Numbered from the stretch's first letter, positions 1-9,251 are shown. The stretch is 46,875 bases of DNA from Bacteroidota bacterium (GCA_023251835.1 JAHEXZ010000040.1:1-46875), one strand, 5' to 3'. Numbers and translations are program-made. The notes: generated from the letters alone by a model not told the origin.

Positions 1-1475
1 TAATACGCCTTCGCAAATAAAACCCTCTGCACTGATGGCTTGCCCGAATAAATACATTTACCAGCCTCCCGCTTATTATTTAAAGGGATGCAGCGAATTG
101 TTGCTTTTGTTTCTTCCTTTATTTTCTGCTCCGTTTCAGTAGTCCCATCCCAATGCGCCAATACAAATCCCGGTGTTGTTTCTAATATATTTTTAAACTC
201 CTCATATGTATCGGCTTTATAGGTTTTTGACTCCCTCATTGTTCTGGCTTTTTGAAACAAATTATCCTGTATTTGCTCTAACAGGTGCTCTATTTTATTT
301 TCTATATCAGCCTGTTGAAGTGTTTCTTTCTCCATAGTATCTCTACGCGCCACCTCTACCGTACCATTTTCAAGGTCACGTGCTCCAATAGCAATCCTTA
401 CAGGTACTCCTTTTAATTCATATTCGGCAAATTTCCATCCCGGACGCTGTGTATCTCTGTCATCATATTTTACACTTATCCCCTTGGCTTCCATGGCCTT
501 TTTCATTTTTATTACTACCTCTGTAATTTGCGATAGTTGTTCCTCTCCTTTATAGATAGGCACAATCACTACCTGAAAAGGTGCCAGTTTAGGCGGTAAA
601 ACCAATCCTTTATCGTCAGAATGTGTCATTATCAGGGCTCCCATTAATCGCGTTGAAACACCCCAGGAAGTAGCCCATACATAGTCCTGTTTACCCTCTT
701 TGGTAGCAAACTTTACATCAAATGCTTTTGCAAAGTTCTGTCCTAAAAAATGCGAGGTTCCGGCTTGTAAAGCTTTTCCATCCTGCATTAATGCCTCAAT
801 ACAATAGGTTTCAATTGCTCCGGCAAAACGTTCATTTGGCGTTTTTATTCCTTTGGTTACAGGAATAGCCATCCATTTCTCAGCAAACGTAGCATATACT
901 TCCAGCATTTTTTCCGTTTCTGCAATAGCTTCTTCAGATGTTGCATGAGCGGTATGGCCTTCCTGCCATAAAAACTCAGTTGTTCTTAAAAACAAACGTG
1001 TTCGCATCTCCCAGCGTACTACATTTGCCCATTGATTAACCAATATTGGTAAATCCCGGTAGGATTGTATCCAGCCTTTATAGGTATTCCAGATAATTGT
1101 TTCCGAAGTTGGCCGAACAATTAATTCTTCATCTAATTTAGCCGTTTCATCCACAACAATGCCACTTCCATCTTCAGCATTTTTTAACCGGTAATGTGTA
1201 ACTACAGCACATTCCTTAGCAAACCCTTCAACATGGCTGGCTTCCTTACTGAAAAACGACTTGGGAATAAACAACGGAAAATATGCATTCACATGACCTG
1301 TGTCTTTAAACATCTTATCCAATGCCTGCTGCATTTTTTCCCAAACAGCATAACCGTATGGCTTAATTACCATGCAACCCTTTACTGCCGAATGTTCTGC
1401 CAAATCAGCTTTTACAACTAACTCATTGTACCATTCGGAATAGTTGTCTTCTCGCTTTGATAATTCCTTGCTCAT
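1..1475 (-). CDS. proS: Proline--tRNA ligase (stop codon cut by window edge)
   Basis: Charges tRNA-Pro with proline in the cytosol. I translated this frame directly, because the gene runs off the left edge. It starts at the ATG at 1475 ([20 protein letters not shown]) and reads openly for 491 codons to the conserved C-terminal tyrosine (LFAKAY). Only the first two bases (TA) of the stop codon are inside the window. The length and the terminal Tyr fit the compact archaeal/eukaryote-type ProRS (about 480-500 aa), not the longer bacterial type with an editing insertion. Visible class II features include the RPTSETIIW segment, the [10 protein letters not shown] segment and the [21 protein letters not shown] stretch at the start of the anticodon-binding region. 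It is divergent from the lipoprotein gene at 1595. The identification is firm. Confidence 0.96.
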   Translation of the reverse strand, partial: MSKELSKREDNYSEWYNELVVKADLAEHSAVKGCMVIKPYGYAVWEKMQQALDKMFKDTGHVNAYFPLFIPKSFFSKEASHVEGFAKECAVVTHYRLKNAEDGSGIVVDETAKLDEELIVRPTSETIIWNTYKGWIQSYRDLPILVNQWANVVRWEMRTRLFLRTTEFLWQEGHTAHATSEEAIAETEKMLEVYATFAEKWMAIPVTKGIKTPNERFAGAIETYCIEALMQDGKALQAGTSHFLGQNFAKAFDVKFATKEGKQDYVWATSWGVSTRLMGALIMTHSDDKGLVLPPKLAPFQVVIVPIYKGEEQLSQITEVVIKMKKAMEAKGISVKYDDRDTQRPGWKFAEYELKGVPVRIAIGARDLENGTVEVARRDTMEKETLQQADIENKIEHLLEQIQDNLFQKARTMRESKTYKADTYEEFKNILETTPGFVLAHWDGTTETEQKIKEETKATIRCIPLNNKREAGKCIYSGKPSVQRVLFAKAY

Positions 1476-1526
1476 ACTTTATTTTATGGTATAGTATTTG
1501 TAATTTTACGTTCAACTTAAGAATCA

Positions 1527-1534
1527 CAAAAGTA
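1527..1534 (-). promoter_or_regulatory. Candidate -7 element for proS
   Basis: On the minus strand this reads TACTTTTG, a match to the Bacteroidota -7 consensus TAnnTTTG, about 50 bases upstream of the proS ATG. I see no TTTG at the expected -33 distance, so this is only a candidate. Confidence 0.3.
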
Positions 1535-1594
1535 GAAATTAAATTCTTTAACGGTGATTGACTTAAAAATAATCTAAACGAAAATATATCTGTA

Positions 1595-3031
1595 ATGAAA
1601 ACATATATAATCATACTGACTGTTTTAGTTGCTGCATTGTATGCATGTAATACCCCTCAGGCAGCAAGTTCAAAAAAATACAATGACGATATCTATTATT
1701 CATCAGGCGATGCTGCTGCTGATAGAGAAAGATACCGGAAAGAAGCCGAATTGGCAAGGCAAGAGAGGGATGAACAGGAAAAACAAAGAGCCGAACAGGA
1801 AAAGCAAAGAGCTCAACAGGCCAATAATCAATCACAAAATACAACGGATGATTATTATTCACCCGACACCAGAAAATCTAACGCAAACAATTATACAACT
1901 ACACAAACTACCACCAATAGCGATGGTGGTGTTACCAATATTACAAACAACTATTACGACAGACCATTTAATTACGATGATTATTATGATAATGAATATG
2001 CTGCACGTTTAAGACGTTTTAATAACCCAATTGGTAATTATGGTTATTATGATAACTATTACACCAACTCGTATTGGTATACCGGAAATCCATACAATTA
2101 CGGAACAAGTATTTATTTGGGATATAATTTCTGGGGACCAACTTATACTGCATTTAGCTATAATCCAAGTTATTATTGGTATTCTAATGCAGGCTGGGGA
2201 TATGATCCCTGGTATAATCCTTATAATTATTATAACCCTTGCTATGGGTATGGAGGATATTGGGGGAGTTATGGTGGATACGGAGGATACTACGGAAGCA
2301 GTTACTATGGCTACAACCCATATATGAGTTATGGCTATGGTGGTTATAACCAAGGGTACTATAATGGCTATAATAATGGCTATAATGCCGGTTCTTTTGC
2401 CAATAACTATTTTAATAGTTATGACAACAATAGTTATTATTACGGGCCAAGAGGTACAACTAGCTCTAATAGCCGTACAACAGCCCAGCCAACTTTAGCA
2501 CACAGATACATAGCTGCTGTAGAAACGGAAACCCAAAAACCGTTTGAAGAAACTAAAGGAAGAACCAACAACCCCTATTTAGATAAAGTTAATGATAGCA
2601 AAGTAAACACCCATAACAGAATAGATAACTATACAAAACCCGTAGGGCCTGTTAATCCTGATTATAAACCAGCAGCAGACAAATATGACTCAAGGGAAGA
2701 CAGGCCTGTTCCGGTAAATGCCAATCCAAAGCCAACAGAAAACAATATATATAACAACAGGCCTGCCGAAAATAAGCCTGTTTATGAAACAAAGCCCTAT
2801 ACACAGCCATCGAAATACGAGACACCACAATACAATCATGAGCAGCCTCAGCAGAAGATTGAACAATCCCAGCCAAAATCCGAACAGGCTAAGCCTCGTA
2901 ATGAGCAGCCTAAGTTTGAACAGGCGCAGCCAAGATACGAACAGCCCCAAAATAATACTATGCAACAGCAGGTGCCAAGTACACCTGCTCCAAGAGGAAA
3001 CTCTAATCCGGAACCAAGGCCAAGAAGATAA
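1595..3031 (+). CDS. Tyr/Asn/Gly-rich lipoprotein of unknown function
   Basis: 478 aa. The N-terminus is a lipoprotein signal: a hydrophobic stretch ends in LYAC, with Cys18 as the lipidated residue, so it is a membrane-anchored lipoprotein. After it comes a charged Arg/Glu/Gln stretch (about residues 45-75, coiled-coil-like, with the repeat EQEKQRA), then about 200 residues dominated by Tyr, Asn, Gly and Trp (about 100-290), and a C-terminal region of short degenerate repeats rich in Gln, Pro, Glu and Lys (about 350-478). No enzymatic domain is visible. The low complexity gives long false frames in other reading registers. The ATG at 1595 is chosen because the signal peptide begins there. 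The gene lies 79 bases upstream of the FadL-like gene in the same direction and could share its transcript. Function unknown; a surface or envelope structural role is only a guess. Confidence 0.85.
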   Translation: MKTYIIILTVLVAALYACNTPQAASSKKYNDDIYYSSGDAAADRERYRKEAELARQERDEQEKQRAEQEKQRAQQANNQSQNTTDDYYSPDTRKSNANNYTTTQTTTNSDGGVTNITNNYYDRPFNYDDYYDNEYAARLRRFNNPIGNYGYYDNYYTNSYWYTGNPYNYGTSIYLGYNFWGPTYTAFSYNPSYYWYSNAGWGYDPWYNPYNYYNPCYGYGGYWGSYGGYGGYYGSSYYGYNPYMSYGYGGYNQGYYNGYNNGYNAGSFANNYFNSYDNNSYYYGPRGTTSSNSRTTAQPTLAHRYIAAVETETQKPFEETKGRTNNPYLDKVNDSKVNTHNRIDNYTKPVGPVNPDYKPAADKYDSREDRPVPVNANPKPTENNIYNNRPAENKPVYETKPYTQPSKYETPQYNHEQPQQKIEQSQPKSEQAKPRNEQPKFEQAQPRYEQPQNNTMQQQVPSTPAPRGNSNPEPRPRR

Positions 3032-3110
3032 AGGATGTTTTTTATGATGCTGATTGTCATGCATCATTAAAAACACATTAGCTGTAGAACCAATTAAACA
3101 TTACCATCCT

Positions 3111-4550
3111 ATGAAAAAACATGGTCTATTAATAGCAACAGGTTTATTTTGTGCCTTCTCAATAACTGCCCAAAATGACATAGATGCCATACGTTATTCC
3201 CAAATTACATTTGGAGGAACTGCTCGTTTTGCTTCTATGGCGGGTTCTATGGGTGCATTGGGAGGCGATATTTCAACACTTAGTTTCAATCCGGCAGGAA
3301 TTGCTGTATTCCGCAAAACAGAACTTTCTATAACTCCTTCTGTTTTTTCTCAAAGCACGTCTTCGACTTTCAACACTATGGAATCAGGCGACAGAAAATT
3401 AAATTTTAATTTCGGAAACATAGGTTTAGTTGCAAGTTGGGACAGAAGCGGAAAAGATAATGGATGGGAAACCCTGAATTTTGGCTTTGGATACAACCGT
3501 ACTAATAATTTTCATAACCGCATCAGTATACAAGGTAACAATACTGCCAGTTCTTTATTAGATACATACGTAGCCAATGCCAATGGACATAGTGCCAGTA
3601 ATTTTGACCAATTCTCCACAGGTTTAGCCTGGGAAACCTGGCTTGTTAACCCTGATACAAATGGTAGCTTTTTGTATAATCATGTTATTCCTAACTATGG
3701 TGAACTGCAAAAAAAATCTGTGGAAACAAGAGGTTCTATGGGTGAAACTGTTGTTAGCTTTGGCGGAAACTATAAAAACAAAGTACTCATTGGCGCTACC
3801 CTGGGGTTTGTTAATGCACGATATGTGGAAGAATCCGTTTATGAAGAGATTGACCAGGCCGATACAATTGATAATTTTAAATCATTCTCCTTTACTCAGA
3901 ATTTAACCTCAAAAGGCAGCGGTGTTAACTTCAAATTAGGTACTATTATCAAACCAACTGACTGGTTAAGGCTGGGAGCCTCAATACATACTCCAACCAG
4001 TATTGCTTTCAGTGATGCCTACAGCAGTTCCATGAAATCAAATTTAGAAACGGTTAGTTATGATACGGTATCTCCTAAAGGAGCTTTTGATTACAGAATT
4101 ACAACCCCTTTCAGGGCAATGGGCAGCCTTGGGTTTATTATTGATAAATATGCATTGTTGAATATTGATTACGAATACGTTGATTATACCTACGCGCAAC
4201 TTAATTCAAGTCCAAATGTTTTTGCAGATGTAAATAAAACAATTCGCTCAAAATATACTTCTACAGGTAATTTAAGAGTTGGTGGGGAAGTGCGTTTTGA
4301 TCCATTTAGTTTCAGGGCAGGCTATGCACTTTATGGAAGCCCGTTTGCAAAAGATGAAAATAAAAATGCTTCCAGATCAAGCTATACAGCCGGTATTGGT
4401 TTCAGAGAAGATAATTATTTTATTGACCTTGCCTATGTATTTACCCGTTATATCGAATACAACTATTTGTACGATCCAGCCTTGGTTTCTTCTGTAAAAA
4501 ATAACTATCAAAATTCAAGCTTTATGCTTACTATGGGAGTACGGTTTTAA
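3111..4550 (+). CDS. OmpP1/FadL-family outer-membrane protein
   Basis: 479 aa. Predicted outer-membrane beta-barrel of the OmpP1/FadL/TodX family, whose members let hydrophobic compounds such as fatty acids cross the outer membrane. The substrate here is unknown. A longer frame opens at 3054, but I place the start at the ATG at 3111. That gives a proper signal peptide (MKKHGLLIATGLFCAFSITA, cleaved before QN), while the 19 extra residues would precede it. The early segment with GGTARFASMAGSMGALGGD and then LSFNPAGIAVFRKTE is typical of the Bacteroidota branch, often labelled hemin receptor without evidence. The rest alternates polar and aromatic residues as expected of barrel strands and ends in Phe (MGVRF), as many barrels do. 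It follows the lipoprotein at 1595. Confidence 0.85.
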   Translation: MKKHGLLIATGLFCAFSITAQNDIDAIRYSQITFGGTARFASMAGSMGALGGDISTLSFNPAGIAVFRKTELSITPSVFSQSTSSTFNTMESGDRKLNFNFGNIGLVASWDRSGKDNGWETLNFGFGYNRTNNFHNRISIQGNNTASSLLDTYVANANGHSASNFDQFSTGLAWETWLVNPDTNGSFLYNHVIPNYGELQKKSVETRGSMGETVVSFGGNYKNKVLIGATLGFVNARYVEESVYEEIDQADTIDNFKSFSFTQNLTSKGSGVNFKLGTIIKPTDWLRLGASIHTPTSIAFSDAYSSSMKSNLETVSYDTVSPKGAFDYRITTPFRAMGSLGFIIDKYALLNIDYEYVDYTYAQLNSSPNVFADVNKTIRSKYTSTGNLRVGGEVRFDPFSFRAGYALYGSPFAKDENKNASRSSYTAGIGFREDNYFIDLAYVFTRYIEYNYLYDPALVSSVKNNYQNSSFMLTMGVRF

Positions 4551-4624
4551 TCCAAATGCTTTAACTATCCCTCCTTTCAAAATCTACAAAAAGAAGTGAG
4601 TTCTATTTTTGTTTTATTATTACT

Positions 4625-4645
4625 GTTTTCATAATTTTTGAAAAC
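4625..4645 (+). terminator. Weak hairpin after the FadL-like gene
   Basis: GTTTTCA (4625-4631) and TGAAAAC (4639-4645) form a perfect 7-bp inverted repeat with a 7-base loop, 75 bases after the FadL-like stop codon. It is AT-rich and not followed by a strong T run, so a terminator role is plausible but weak. The rest of the gap 4551-4798 shows no gene. Confidence 0.3.
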
Positions 4646-4749
4646 AAAATCAGGCTAATTCCGTTCAACTGTGTTAATAAGTTGTTAATTTTAACGGTTC
4701 AAAGTTTATTTATCAAAGAAAAACAGGACTCAAAAAAGTACTTTTTTTA

Positions 4750-4757
4750 TAATTTTG
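4750..4757 (+). promoter_or_regulatory. Candidate -7 element for the 4799-9245 operon
   Basis: TAATTTTG matches TAnnTTTG, 41 bases before the ATG at 4799. I find no good TTTG at -33. The position suits a promoter for the cargo protein plus the two PorP genes. Confidence 0.4.
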
Positions 4758-4798
4758 TAGAGGGATATAAACTTCAGCCACAACTTTGGATTAAATTT

Positions 4799-6169
4799 AT
4801 GAGATGGTACATCAGTAGGTATTTTCTTTTTGTTATTATTTATTTTATTTTTTGTAAAGTAAATGCTCAATCTGTAGGAGGAACAACATCCGGTTCTGGT
4901 ATATTCTGTGCCGGTACCGGAAACGGCTTTATATCTTTATTGGGTTATAATGGGAATAGCATAATCTGGCAGTCATCCATCGATTCTACAAATTGGGTAC
5001 CTACAGGAACAACAGACTGGGCTTCCCAAAGCTATAATGGTTTAAACCAAACAACCTGCTATAGGGCAATAGTTCAGGATAGTATATATCCGCCTGACAC
5101 TTCAACTACATCCTGTATTGAAATCTATCCCCCCAGTGTTGGAGGAACAATCACCGGAGCTGGTACATTTTGTAGTGTTCCCGGAAGCGGACCTGGAACA
5201 CTTGCTTTAACAGGAAATATAGGTGACGTACAATACTGGGAATACTCCACAGACGGTGGAAGTAACTGGATCACAGTTGTGGATTCCAACACTACCTTGA
5301 ATTATTCTAACATTACTCAAAGTACACTTTACAGGGCGGTGGTTCAAAATGGTTCAACTTGTCCTACAGATACTTCAGGCGAGGCTTCTTTTGTTTTTGA
5401 CTCAGTAACCGTTGCAGGAACATTGTCAGGAAGTGATACTATATGCCTTGGCATAAACAGCGGCACTATAAATTTAACCGGCTATGCAGGGAACGTACTA
5501 AACTGGTTATTTTCTACTGACGGAAGCACATGGAATGTTATTTCTGATACTGCTGCTTCTCAATCGTATAACGGTCTGGTACAAACAACCTGGTATGAGG
5601 CGGTTATACAAAATGGAGTGTGTCCGGCAGATACTACTGTTCCGGCCATACTAACGATAGTTCCTAATATAGTGAGTGCAGGTACTGATAGTACTATTGC
5701 AGTGGGTCAATCTGTTATTTTAAACGGAACGGGAAATGGCACTGCTTTGTGGAGCCCTTCTGCCAGTTTAGACAGTACAACCATTTTTACTCCTACAGCA
5801 ACACCTGTAACCACCACCCAATATATGCTTACAGTAACAGACAACAACTCCTGTATAACTACTGATAGTGTTTTAATTACAGTGTATTCTCTGGAGTTTG
5901 ACGGAATGGTTTCTAATCTGTTTACACCCAACGGTGATGGTATTAATGACACCTGGTATATACAGGGTATTCACGGTTTTCCTGATAATGAAGTACTTAT
6001 TTATAATATATATGGCAACCTGGTATACAACAAAAAAGGATATGCAAATGATTGGAAAGGGACTTATAATGGGAAAGAGTTGCCGGATGGCACCTATTAT
6101 TTTGTTCTCCGGTTTGATGATTCTGATACGGTTATAAAAGGGTCTCTTGATATTTTAAGGAATAAATAA
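4799..6169 (+). CDS. T9SS type B cargo protein, three Ig-like repeats
   Basis: 456 aa, secreted. A longer frame opens at 4682, but the ATG at 4799 gives a clean signal peptide (MRWYISRYFLFVIIYFIF, cleaved after NAQ). The mature protein has three related repeats of about 85 residues (about 22-290). Each begins like SVGGTTSGSG or VAGTLSGSD, has a Cys about ten residues later, a W.SSTDGG.W centre and a TTWYRAVVQ strand. One PKD-like Ig domain follows (about 290-365), then a gliding-motility-associated C-terminal domain with LFTPNGDGINDTW and a final DGTYYFVLRF...GSLDILRNK. That domain targets proteins through the type IX secretion system. The same architecture with five repeats is found in the protein at 23771-25693. 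The PorP/SprF gene follows 48 bases downstream, so this is probably its cargo partner. What it binds is unknown. Confidence 0.85.
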   Translation: MRWYISRYFLFVIIYFIFCKVNAQSVGGTTSGSGIFCAGTGNGFISLLGYNGNSIIWQSSIDSTNWVPTGTTDWASQSYNGLNQTTCYRAIVQDSIYPPDTSTTSCIEIYPPSVGGTITGAGTFCSVPGSGPGTLALTGNIGDVQYWEYSTDGGSNWITVVDSNTTLNYSNITQSTLYRAVVQNGSTCPTDTSGEASFVFDSVTVAGTLSGSDTICLGINSGTINLTGYAGNVLNWLFSTDGSTWNVISDTAASQSYNGLVQTTWYEAVIQNGVCPADTTVPAILTIVPNIVSAGTDSTIAVGQSVILNGTGNGTALWSPSASLDSTTIFTPTATPVTTTQYMLTVTDNNSCITTDSVLITVYSLEFDGMVSNLFTPNGDGINDTWYIQGIHGFPDNEVLIYNIYGNLVYNKKGYANDWKGTYNGKELPDGTYYFVLRFDDSDTVIKGSLDILRNK

Positions 6170-6184
6170 GCCTCTCCCGTTGAT

Positions 6185-6205
6185 CCCCTCTCCTGTAGAG
6201 AGGGG
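6185..6205 (+). repeat. GC-rich palindromic element, intergenic copy
   Basis: CCCCTCTC (6185-6192), loop ctgta, then GAGAGGGG (6198-6205): a perfect 8-bp palindrome in the 48-base gap between the cargo gene and the first PorP gene. The preceding bases (6172-6180, CCTCTCCCG) look like a second half-site. It belongs to the same family as the copies at 6274, 7713, 44599 and 44702. Confidence 0.75.
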
Positions 6206-6217
6206 GCGAAGCATAAA

Positions 6218-7657
6218 ATGAAAAAAAGAAAAAGTATATACTCAAAACTTGTACTATTGGCTTGTGCGACAGTTCTCCTCCCTGTAGGGGAGGCTGGGAG
6301 GTGCTTTGCCCAGCAGATAGGCATGTACGGCCATTATTTTTATAAGCCGTTGGTATATAACCCTGCTTTTACCGGTGTTATTGATGATGATAATACCAAT
6401 GCCAATGCTCTGCTTATTAGTCGCTCGCAATGGGCTAATTTTAAAGGGGCTCCACAGCTTACTATTTTTACTGCCGATGGAAATATCCTGGATAAAAAGG
6501 TGGGTTTGGGATTAAGTTTAATTAGCGACAGGAAAGGGATTACCAACAGAACAGGAGGAAATGTCTATTATTCATACCGTGTTGCATTAAATAAAGATAT
6601 GCACCTGTATTTAGGAGCTTCATTAGGTGTAGCAGACCAAAGTATTGATTTTTCAAAAGCTCTTGTAGAAAGTCCTTCAGACCCTACTTTATATACTGAC
6701 GCACAACACAAAATGGCTTTTGATGCCAATGCCGGATTATTATTCACATGGAAAGACTTAAAAGCAGGTGCTGCAATCCCACAACTTTTTGCAAACAAAT
6801 TAAAATCTGTTAATTATGTTGATAGTACAAATATTCATGCATACTATACTTATGTTCGTCACTATATGATATCTGCACAGTATAAATACTTTATAGTTAA
6901 GGAAAAAGGTATTTCTGTTATTCCGTTCGCCTTGATACGTTTTGTTCCGAAGGCGCCATTTCAGTATGATGTTAATGTAAACTTCGATTGGGAAAATAAG
7001 TTTTGGGTGGGGGCTGCTTATAAAAGCAAATATGCAATTGCTGCTAATGTGGGCTTTTGTTTGCATAAACAGTTAAATGTAGGCTATTCGTATGATATCA
7101 TTATGGGTAACCTCGGCAAATATTCCGGAGTCAGTCATGAAATAATGGTCAATTTCAAATTCGCAAAAAAGACAGATGTATATTCCGACAATACCAATAC
7201 TAACTCTGTTAACACTGATTATGAAGAACAGTTGGATCAGCTTCAGACACAATTGCAAAAGAACCAGGAAAAATTAAAAGAGCTGAGTGACAGGTTAGAC
7301 AAGCAGAATTCAGGAGAAGAAACTACTCCTGTTCAAGGTGGAAAACCTGGTTCTGCAAACAGTGACGGGGTTTTTGTTACCAATAGAAATGACTTTAAAG
7401 ACAGTAAAAATCAGGCAGCAGAAAGTGGTTATTATGTTGTTGTAGGAATTTTCTTTTATCGTGATTTTGCAGCAGATGAGGTTAAAAATTTTATCAAAAA
7501 AGGATTTAAAGAAAGTGACTGGCTCTATTCTGAGTCTAAAAAAAACAATTACGTTTTTGTTTATAAAGTAGGTACAAAAGAAGAAGCTTTTGAAAAAGCA
7601 AAAGAGCTTAACGCTCATGATAGCAGTAATGCATGGATTCTTAATTTGACGGATTAA
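6218..7657 (+). CDS. PorP/SprF-family T9SS outer-membrane protein with SPOR-like C-terminus
   Basis: 479 aa. PorP/SprF proteins are outer-membrane components that act with T9SS to export or attach specific type B cargo. The mature start AQQIGMYGHYFYKPLVYNPA is the family signature (about residues 31-50), and the barrel-like domain runs to about residue 310 (SHEIMVNFKFAKK). A short coiled coil follows (about 330-365, QLDQLQTQLQKNQEKLKELS). The last 75 residues (from about 405, YYVVVGIFFYRDF...NYVFVYKVGTKEEA...AWILNL) have the beta-alpha-beta pattern of a SPOR-type domain. If correct, this suggests peptidoglycan binding, which is inference. Part of the signal peptide (about residues 19-29, LPVGEAG) is encoded by a palindromic repeat element. 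It lies 48 bases after its likely cargo gene and 22 bases before its paralogue. Confidence 0.88.
   Translation: MKKRKSIYSKLVLLACATVLLPVGEAGRCFAQQIGMYGHYFYKPLVYNPAFTGVIDDDNTNANALLISRSQWANFKGAPQLTIFTADGNILDKKVGLGLSLISDRKGITNRTGGNVYYSYRVALNKDMHLYLGASLGVADQSIDFSKALVESPSDPTLYTDAQHKMAFDANAGLLFTWKDLKAGAAIPQLFANKLKSVNYVDSTNIHAYYTYVRHYMISAQYKYFIVKEKGISVIPFALIRFVPKAPFQYDVNVNFDWENKFWVGAAYKSKYAIAANVGFCLHKQLNVGYSYDIIMGNLGKYSGVSHEIMVNFKFAKKTDVYSDNTNTNSVNTDYEEQLDQLQTQLQKNQEKLKELSDRLDKQNSGEETTPVQGGKPGSANSDGVFVTNRNDFKDSKNQAAESGYYVVVGIFFYRDFAADEVKNFIKKGFKESDWLYSESKKNNYVFVYKVGTKEEAFEKAKELNAHDSSNAWILNLTD
6274..6303 (+). repeat. GC-rich palindromic element inside the first PorP signal peptide
   Basis: Core CCTCCC (6277-6282) and GGGAGG (6288-6293), followed by the GCTGGGAGG tail typical of this family. 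It is read in frame and encodes about residues 19-29 of the PorP/SprF preprotein, between the hydrophobic core and the cleavage site. It is read in the same frame as the copy at 7713. Confidence 0.75.
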
Positions 7658-7679
7658 AAAAGTCTCTCCCTTAGATATA

Positions 7680-9245
7680 ATGAAGAAGCTATTAATAATA
7701 CTATTAATTATTTTCTCCCTCCCTTTGGGGGAGGGCTGGGGAGGGGCTCATGCCCAGCAAGTAGGTATGTATAGCCATTATTTTTACAAACCTATGCTTT
7801 ACAATCCTGCTTTTTCCGGCTCAGATAATGTGACTAATGCCATGTTGATTCATCATAATCAATGGGCTGATTTTAAAGGTGCTCCAAGGCTTACCGTTTT
7901 TACAATAGATGGGAATCTTATAGATAATAAAGTAGGTTTGGGCATGAGCCTGATAAATGATAAGAAAGGTATTGCAAACAGAACAACCGGTAATTTATCT
8001 TACTCCTACAAAATTGATATAAATTCAGATATACATGCGTTATTTGGCTTGTCATTAGGTGTTGTTTATCAAACTTTGGATTTTTCTAAAACGTTGGTTG
8101 AAAATAATGCAGACCCTAATTTATTTAGTGATTTACAGCGAAAAACAGCTCTTGATGCCAGTGCAGGTATGGCATGTAACTGGAAAGAACTGGAACTAAG
8201 TGTTGCTGTGCCACAAATCATGCAAAATAAAATCAACTATGTTGATTATAGCAATGTACGTGGTTATTATGCCATGGCACGTCATTATATGATTTCTGTT
8301 AAGTATAAATATTTTATTGTACCTGAAAAAGGAATATCGATTGTTCCGCAAGGTTTGGTGAGGTTTGTGCCAAATGCACCATTTCAATACGATGGTTTTG
8401 TTACTTTTGATTGGAAAGATAAATTCTGGGCAGGCATTGCTTACAAAAGTAATTATGCATTAGCAGCCAATATTGGCTTTTTTGCTCATAAAAGATTTGT
8501 CGTTGGCTATTCCTATGACTTTATCATTGGAAGTATTGGGAGTTATTCAGGGATGAGTCACGAAATCATGATGAATTTTAAGTTTGCAACCAGTGGGAAA
8601 AATAAAGTTGACTCAACAAACACAGCGTTGAAAAATGCAAATTATGAAGAATTAATCTCTAACTTACAGGCGGAAGTAGATAGTACGGAGAAAAGCATAA
8701 AGGAACTGGAGGATAAAATAAAACAGTCTGAAGTACCCGGTTTAGTTGGAAAAAATTTTACATTAACAGATTTGGTTGTTCAGCAATTGCTTAAACGAAT
8801 TGAAGACATGTTTGATAATCATGATGCTACTCAGACAGAAATACAAGCATTGCGCGATGAAGTTGCTGCTTTTTTTGATAGCGAATTTTCTAATAAATCT
8901 ACACAAAAAACACTTAAAAAGAAATACGATCAGCTAAATAAAGCTCAGGGTGTTACGAGTGTACTTGTTAAGGGAACTATATTATTACCAAAAACGATAT
9001 TGGAAAGAAATTTTTCCGATATAAGCATTACTATTACCGATAAGGAGACAAATGCACATGTAGGAACCTATATTCCCAATCCGAAAACCGGGAAATATAT
9101 TTTTATATTAACTCCTGGCAGGAACTATAGTATTATGACAGAAAATGAAGGATATGAACCTTACAGCGAGGAGTTCTCCCCAGCCGGTAGTAAAGAATCG
9201 TATGAAATGACGCATGAAATACGATTAAAGGAAAAAAATAAATAA
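7680..9245 (+). CDS. PorP/SprF-family T9SS protein with coiled coil and CarboxypepD_reg-like C-terminus
   Basis: 521 aa, paralogue of the preceding gene. The mature start AQQVGMYSHYFYKPMLYNPA and the barrel region to about residue 305 (SHEIMMNFKFA) align closely with it. The C-terminal half differs: a helical, coiled-coil-rich segment (about 320-425, with AEVDSTEKSIKELEDKIKQ) and then about 90 residues (from about 428, VLVKGTILLPKTILERNFSD) resembling a carboxypeptidase-regulatory-like beta domain, with the end pattern GKYIFILTPGRNYSIMTENEGY. The signal peptide contains LPLGEGWGGA (about residues 14-23), encoded by a palindromic repeat element. The start at 7680 gives a normal Lys-Lys plus hydrophobic signal. 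The gene starts 22 bases after its paralogue and ends 6 bases from the convergent adhesin gene. The two may serve different cargo; this is inference. Confidence 0.87.
   Translation: MKKLLIILLIIFSLPLGEGWGGAHAQQVGMYSHYFYKPMLYNPAFSGSDNVTNAMLIHHNQWADFKGAPRLTVFTIDGNLIDNKVGLGMSLINDKKGIANRTTGNLSYSYKIDINSDIHALFGLSLGVVYQTLDFSKTLVENNADPNLFSDLQRKTALDASAGMACNWKELELSVAVPQIMQNKINYVDYSNVRGYYAMARHYMISVKYKYFIVPEKGISIVPQGLVRFVPNAPFQYDGFVTFDWKDKFWAGIAYKSNYALAANIGFFAHKRFVVGYSYDFIIGSIGSYSGMSHEIMMNFKFATSGKNKVDSTNTALKNANYEELISNLQAEVDSTEKSIKELEDKIKQSEVPGLVGKNFTLTDLVVQQLLKRIEDMFDNHDATQTEIQALRDEVAAFFDSEFSNKSTQKTLKKKYDQLNKAQGVTSVLVKGTILLPKTILERNFSDISITITDKETNAHVGTYIPNPKTGKYIFILTPGRNYSIMTENEGYEPYSEEFSPAGSKESYEMTHEIRLKEKNK
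7713..7747 (+). repeat. GC-rich palindromic element inside the second PorP signal peptide
   Basis: The most complete copy: a CCCTCCCTTTGGGGGAGGG core followed by a CTGGGGAGGGG tail. It is read in frame and gives about residues 12-23 of the preprotein. A degenerate half-copy (TCTCTCCCTT, about 7663-7672) lies just before the gene. Confidence 0.8.
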
Positions 9246-9251
9246 GACAAA

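Noticed and set aside
1611-3076. Several overlapping frames opposite and alongside the Tyr/Asn-rich lipoprotein
   Set aside because: Shadow frames from low-complexity codon use; none shows a domain or signal peptide with independent support.
3054-3110. Extended start for the FadL-like protein
   Set aside because: The extra 19 residues precede a complete signal peptide that begins at 3111.
4682-4798. Extended start for the three-repeat cargo protein
   Set aside because: It would include the candidate -7 element and place 39 residues before the signal peptide.
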